Positions 62,139 to 64,000 of a stretch of 64,000 nt of DNA are shown one piece after another. Origin of the DNA: GCA-2794515 sp033763335 (lineage in GTDB: Bacteria > Chloroflexota > Anaerolineae > Aggregatilineales > Phototrophicaceae); the NCBI GenBank assembly GCA_033763335.1, contig JANRKU010000055.1, positions 19,625 to 83,624 on the forward strand, written 5' to 3'. The position numbers were made by a program, and so were the translations under genes. Under the pieces are notes generated by a model. That model was not told the DNA's origin, searched no databases, and saw nothing but the letters and a program-made list of their open reading frames with translations. How positions within the stretch are numbered: position 1 is the stretch's first letter; every line of letters starts with the position of its first letter.

Positions 62139-62975
62139 ATGTGGCAAGATTATAAAACACTCGTGACACAACATACGGTGGTAGGCGAATTACTCGTTTA
62201 TCACAATTTATTCAGCCCACAACTCAATAATGAGCGCAACATCTCTGTATGGCTACCGCCGTCTTATCGCACATCCAATAAACACTATCCTGTTATTTAT
62301 ATGCACGATGGTCAAAATTTGTTCGATAAGCATGTCAGTTATAGTGGGGAATGGGAAGTAGATGAGACCATCACCGCCTTGAGTGCCGAAGGACTCGAAG
62401 CGATTGTGGTCGGCATTCCCAACGCGGGCGAGATGCGCCGTGTGGAATATAACCCCTATCCGACTTCTGTGGGCAATCATTTTTGGGATGGGCGCGGATA
62501 TGCCTATATTGCCTTCATCACCGATACCATCAAACCCCTAATAGATAGCCAATTTCGCACCCAACCACAACGCGAGACGACAGGCATCGCTGGTTCATCT
62601 ATGGGCGGATTGATTAGCTTGCATGGGTTTCTCACCCGCTACGATATTTTTGGCTTATGTGGCTCATTTAGTCCTGTTTTTTGGACAGGGTTGCAAAATA
62701 CGGTAGATACGCTCGCAAAGGGCAGTGGCAAAATTTATTTGGATATGGGTGGCAAAGAAGGGGAGGTCATTTTGGGGATTGCGCCCAATATGGCAACTAC
62801 CCTAGAACATGCACATCTTGTTTATTTAGAGGGTGTGCGCCGTTTGCGTGATGGGTTGACCCAAAAAGGCTATACATCAGACACATTGCTCTATGTCGAA
62901 GATTTAGATGCGTATCATAATGAACCCGCATGGGCAAAACGCCTCCCCAACGCGCTACGTTTTCTACTCAAATAG
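62139..62975 (+). CDS. Alpha/beta-hydrolase esterase (esterase D family)
   Basis: 278 residues from the ATG at 62139, with AAGTGAG about 8 bases upstream. Features of the putative-esterase family: ISVWLPPSYRTSNKHYPVIYM (in two parts), YMHDGQNLF, the nucleophile elbow AGSSMGG with its central Ser near 150, and a C-terminal His (DAYHNEPAWAKR). These enzymes hydrolyse acyl esters, often on sugars or siderophores. Location is probably cytoplasmic, as no signal peptide is seen. The GNAT gene begins 9 bases later. Confidence 0.85.
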   Translation: MWQDYKTLVTQHTVVGELLVYHNLFSPQLNNERNISVWLPPSYRTSNKHYPVIYMHDGQNLFDKHVSYSGEWEVDETITALSAEGLEAIVVGIPNAGEMRRVEYNPYPTSVGNHFWDGRGYAYIAFITDTIKPLIDSQFRTQPQRETTGIAGSSMGGLISLHGFLTRYDIFGLCGSFSPVFWTGLQNTVDTLAKGSGKIYLDMGGKEGEVILGIAPNMATTLEHAHLVYLEGVRRLRDGLTQKGYTSDTLLYVEDLDAYHNEPAWAKRLPNALRFLLK

Positions 62976-62984
62976 GATAATTTT

Positions 62985-63761
62985 ATGTGGCAAATTGCCG
63001 ATTTAGAACGTATTTCAATGACGATGTGGAATGCCGCCGAAGAATTGCCCTATGACGGGTGGATTTTGCGCTTTGCAGGTGGTTATTCTGGACGGGCAAA
63101 TAGCGTGCAAACCTATGGGGTGTCCTCCCTGCCATTAGAAGAAAAAGTTGCCTATTGCGAAGCGATTTATGCCGAGCGCCACATCCCCATTTTATTTAAG
63201 CTGACGGATGCCACCCAACCACCCGATTTAGACGTATTTTTGCGAAAACATGGGTATGCCTTGCGAAATACGACTAGTGTGCAATTGCTGGATATAACCG
63301 ATAAACCGTTTTCGATGGATAGCTCATTTCGAGCTTTGGTGGGGAATGCCGAAAATGGCGTTTTTTCTGCTGATATAAGCGCATGGATGGATTATGCTCA
63401 ACAGATAAAACAATTTTCTGTAAAAGATGATGCCTCACATCGCACCATCCTCTCTTATTTGAGCCTGCCTACCGCCTATGGGGTTGTTCATGACACAACA
63501 GGGAAGGTGGTCGCGGTTGGGATTTGTGTCTATGACCCACAAGCCAAATTATGCGGGATTTTTGATATTGGCGTTCATTCGGATTATCGGCGTAATGGCT
63601 ATGGACGCATGATGACCACCAGCCTCATCGCATGGGGAAAATCACAAGGGGCGATTACTGTTTATTTGCAAGTGGATTTATCCAACGAAAAAGCCTTGCC
63701 CTTATATGCCAGTTTGGGATTTAAGGAATTTTATCGCTATTGGTATATGCACCGCCCGTAA
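62985..63761 (+). CDS. GNAT-family N-acetyltransferase
   Basis: 258 residues. The C-terminal half is a GNAT domain: IFDIGVHSDYRRNGYGRMM (acetyl-CoA-binding R/Q-x-x-G-x-G/A, here RRNGYG near 204-209) and VYLQVDLSNEKALPLYASLGF. The N-terminal half is a divergent GNAT-like domain (DGWILRFAGGYSGRANSV), as in two-domain acetyltransferases. Substrate unknown. It follows the esterase by 9 bases. Confidence 0.88.
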   Translation: MWQIADLERISMTMWNAAEELPYDGWILRFAGGYSGRANSVQTYGVSSLPLEEKVAYCEAIYAERHIPILFKLTDATQPPDLDVFLRKHGYALRNTTSVQLLDITDKPFSMDSSFRALVGNAENGVFSADISAWMDYAQQIKQFSVKDDASHRTILSYLSLPTAYGVVHDTTGKVVAVGICVYDPQAKLCGIFDIGVHSDYRRNGYGRMMTTSLIAWGKSQGAITVYLQVDLSNEKALPLYASLGFKEFYRYWYMHRP

Positions 63762-63779
63762 CATATAGGCGTGTTGGAT

Positions 63780-63884
63780 TGTAGGGGCTTGGTATGGCTG
63801 TAGGGGCTTGCCATGGCTGTAGGGGCTTGGTATGGCTGTAGGGGCTTGCCATGGCTGTAGGGGCTTGCCATGGCAAGCCCTTAC
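63780..63884 (+). repeat. 19-base tandem repeat (five units) ending in a palindrome
   Basis: Five consecutive 19-base units starting TGTAGGGGCTTG and ending ATGGC, of two kinds that differ at two bases (GGTATGGC or GCCATGGC), from 63780 to 63874; the last unit continues into AAGCCCTTAC so that GTAGGGGCTTGCC pairs with GGCAAGCCCTTAC. It lies between the acetyltransferase and nitroreductase stops. Confidence 0.85.
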
Positions 63885-63892
63885 TAGCATAT

Positions 63893-64000
63893 CTACCATT
63901 TTTCCCAATGGGTAATTTCGGTTAAGGGGTTGCGCCCGCCCATTTTGGCGACCACATGCTCTGGTGAGGGGTAGCCAAATGATAAAATGACATGTAGGCT
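63893..64000 (-). CDS. Nitroreductase family protein, C-terminal fragment
   Basis: The last 35 residues of a minus-strand gene that begins outside the window. The tail SLHVILSFGYPSPEHVVAK and GRNPLTEITHWEKW is the typical C-terminus of small nitroreductase-family flavoproteins (compare LSFGYP-P-x-H-V and LxEIxHWExW). Function and partners cannot be judged from the fragment. Confidence 0.8.
   Translation of the reverse strand, partial: SLHVILSFGYPSPEHVVAKMGGRNPLTEITHWEKW

Overview
The window looks like a chromosomal segment of a Chloroflexota-type bacterium, probably Anaerolineae-like, at moderate GC. The pointers are the secE-nusG-rplK-rplA ribosomal cluster with its tRNAs, a CIRCE-controlled groESL operon, many lipoprotein signals, large sensor kinases, Npt-type transporter and TIR proteins, and a bacterial Pnkp/Hen1 RNA-repair pair. 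This placement is inferred from gene content and was not tested by phylogeny. Genes are densely packed; no gene-free stretch exceeds about 300 bases.

Layout. 1-4.1 kb: end of a coiled-coil gene, two membrane-anchored TIR proteins and an Npt1/Npt2-like nucleotide transporter in one directon. 4.1-8 kb: a hypothetical gene and a methyltransferase on the minus strand, an AAC(3)-family acetyltransferase and a TIR protein fused to a DarT-like (DUF4433) domain. 8-13.2 kb: two orphan histidine kinases and a zinc-ribbon/TPR protein. 13.3-18.9 kb (minus): nadK, a B-box membrane protein, recN, a DUF4258/MqsA-type toxin-antitoxin pair, a Uma2 nuclease, and upstream a sugar-epimerase-like gene. 19-22.2 kb (minus): tRNA-Thr(TGT), tRNA-Tyr, tRNA-Thr(GGT), rpmG, tRNA-Trp, secE, nusG, rplK, rplA, closed by a terminator and preceded by a strong promoter. 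rpmG and the four tRNAs were found by reading the sequence directly. 22.3-26.3 kb: hen1 and pnkp, the latter frameshifted inside its phosphatase motif. 26.3-28.2 kb: paired hairpin repeats and three small genes.

28.2-35.7 kb (minus) holds two parallel four-gene signalling modules, each made of a substrate-binding lipoprotein, a Cache histidine kinase and two stand-alone receiver proteins, with no transporter permease or ATPase. 35.8-44.5 kb: a methyltransferase, glycerol-3-phosphate dehydrogenase, a Fic protein, a TetR regulator with twin operators controlling a small multidrug-export-like protein, a MocR regulator and a secreted beta-helix protein. 44.4-48.5 kb (minus): an FHA protein, an ECF-like sigma factor, a membrane protein, a Cys/His-rich small protein and trxB. 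48.7-52.3 kb: an 1184-residue TIR-coiled-coil-WD40 protein. 52.4-54.6 kb: groES-groEL. 54.6-64 kb: a membrane protein, a receiver and glycosyltransferase pair, small hypotheticals, a thioredoxin-NHL secreted protein, an amino-acid-type binding protein, an esterase, a GNAT acetyltransferase, a 19-bp tandem repeat, and the C-terminus of a nitroreductase.

The most unusual items are the TIR-DarT fusion (with the expected catalytic Glu apparently replaced by Gln), the duplicated binding-protein/kinase/receiver modules, the covarying paired hairpins at 26.3 and 62.0 kb, and the pnkp frameshift.
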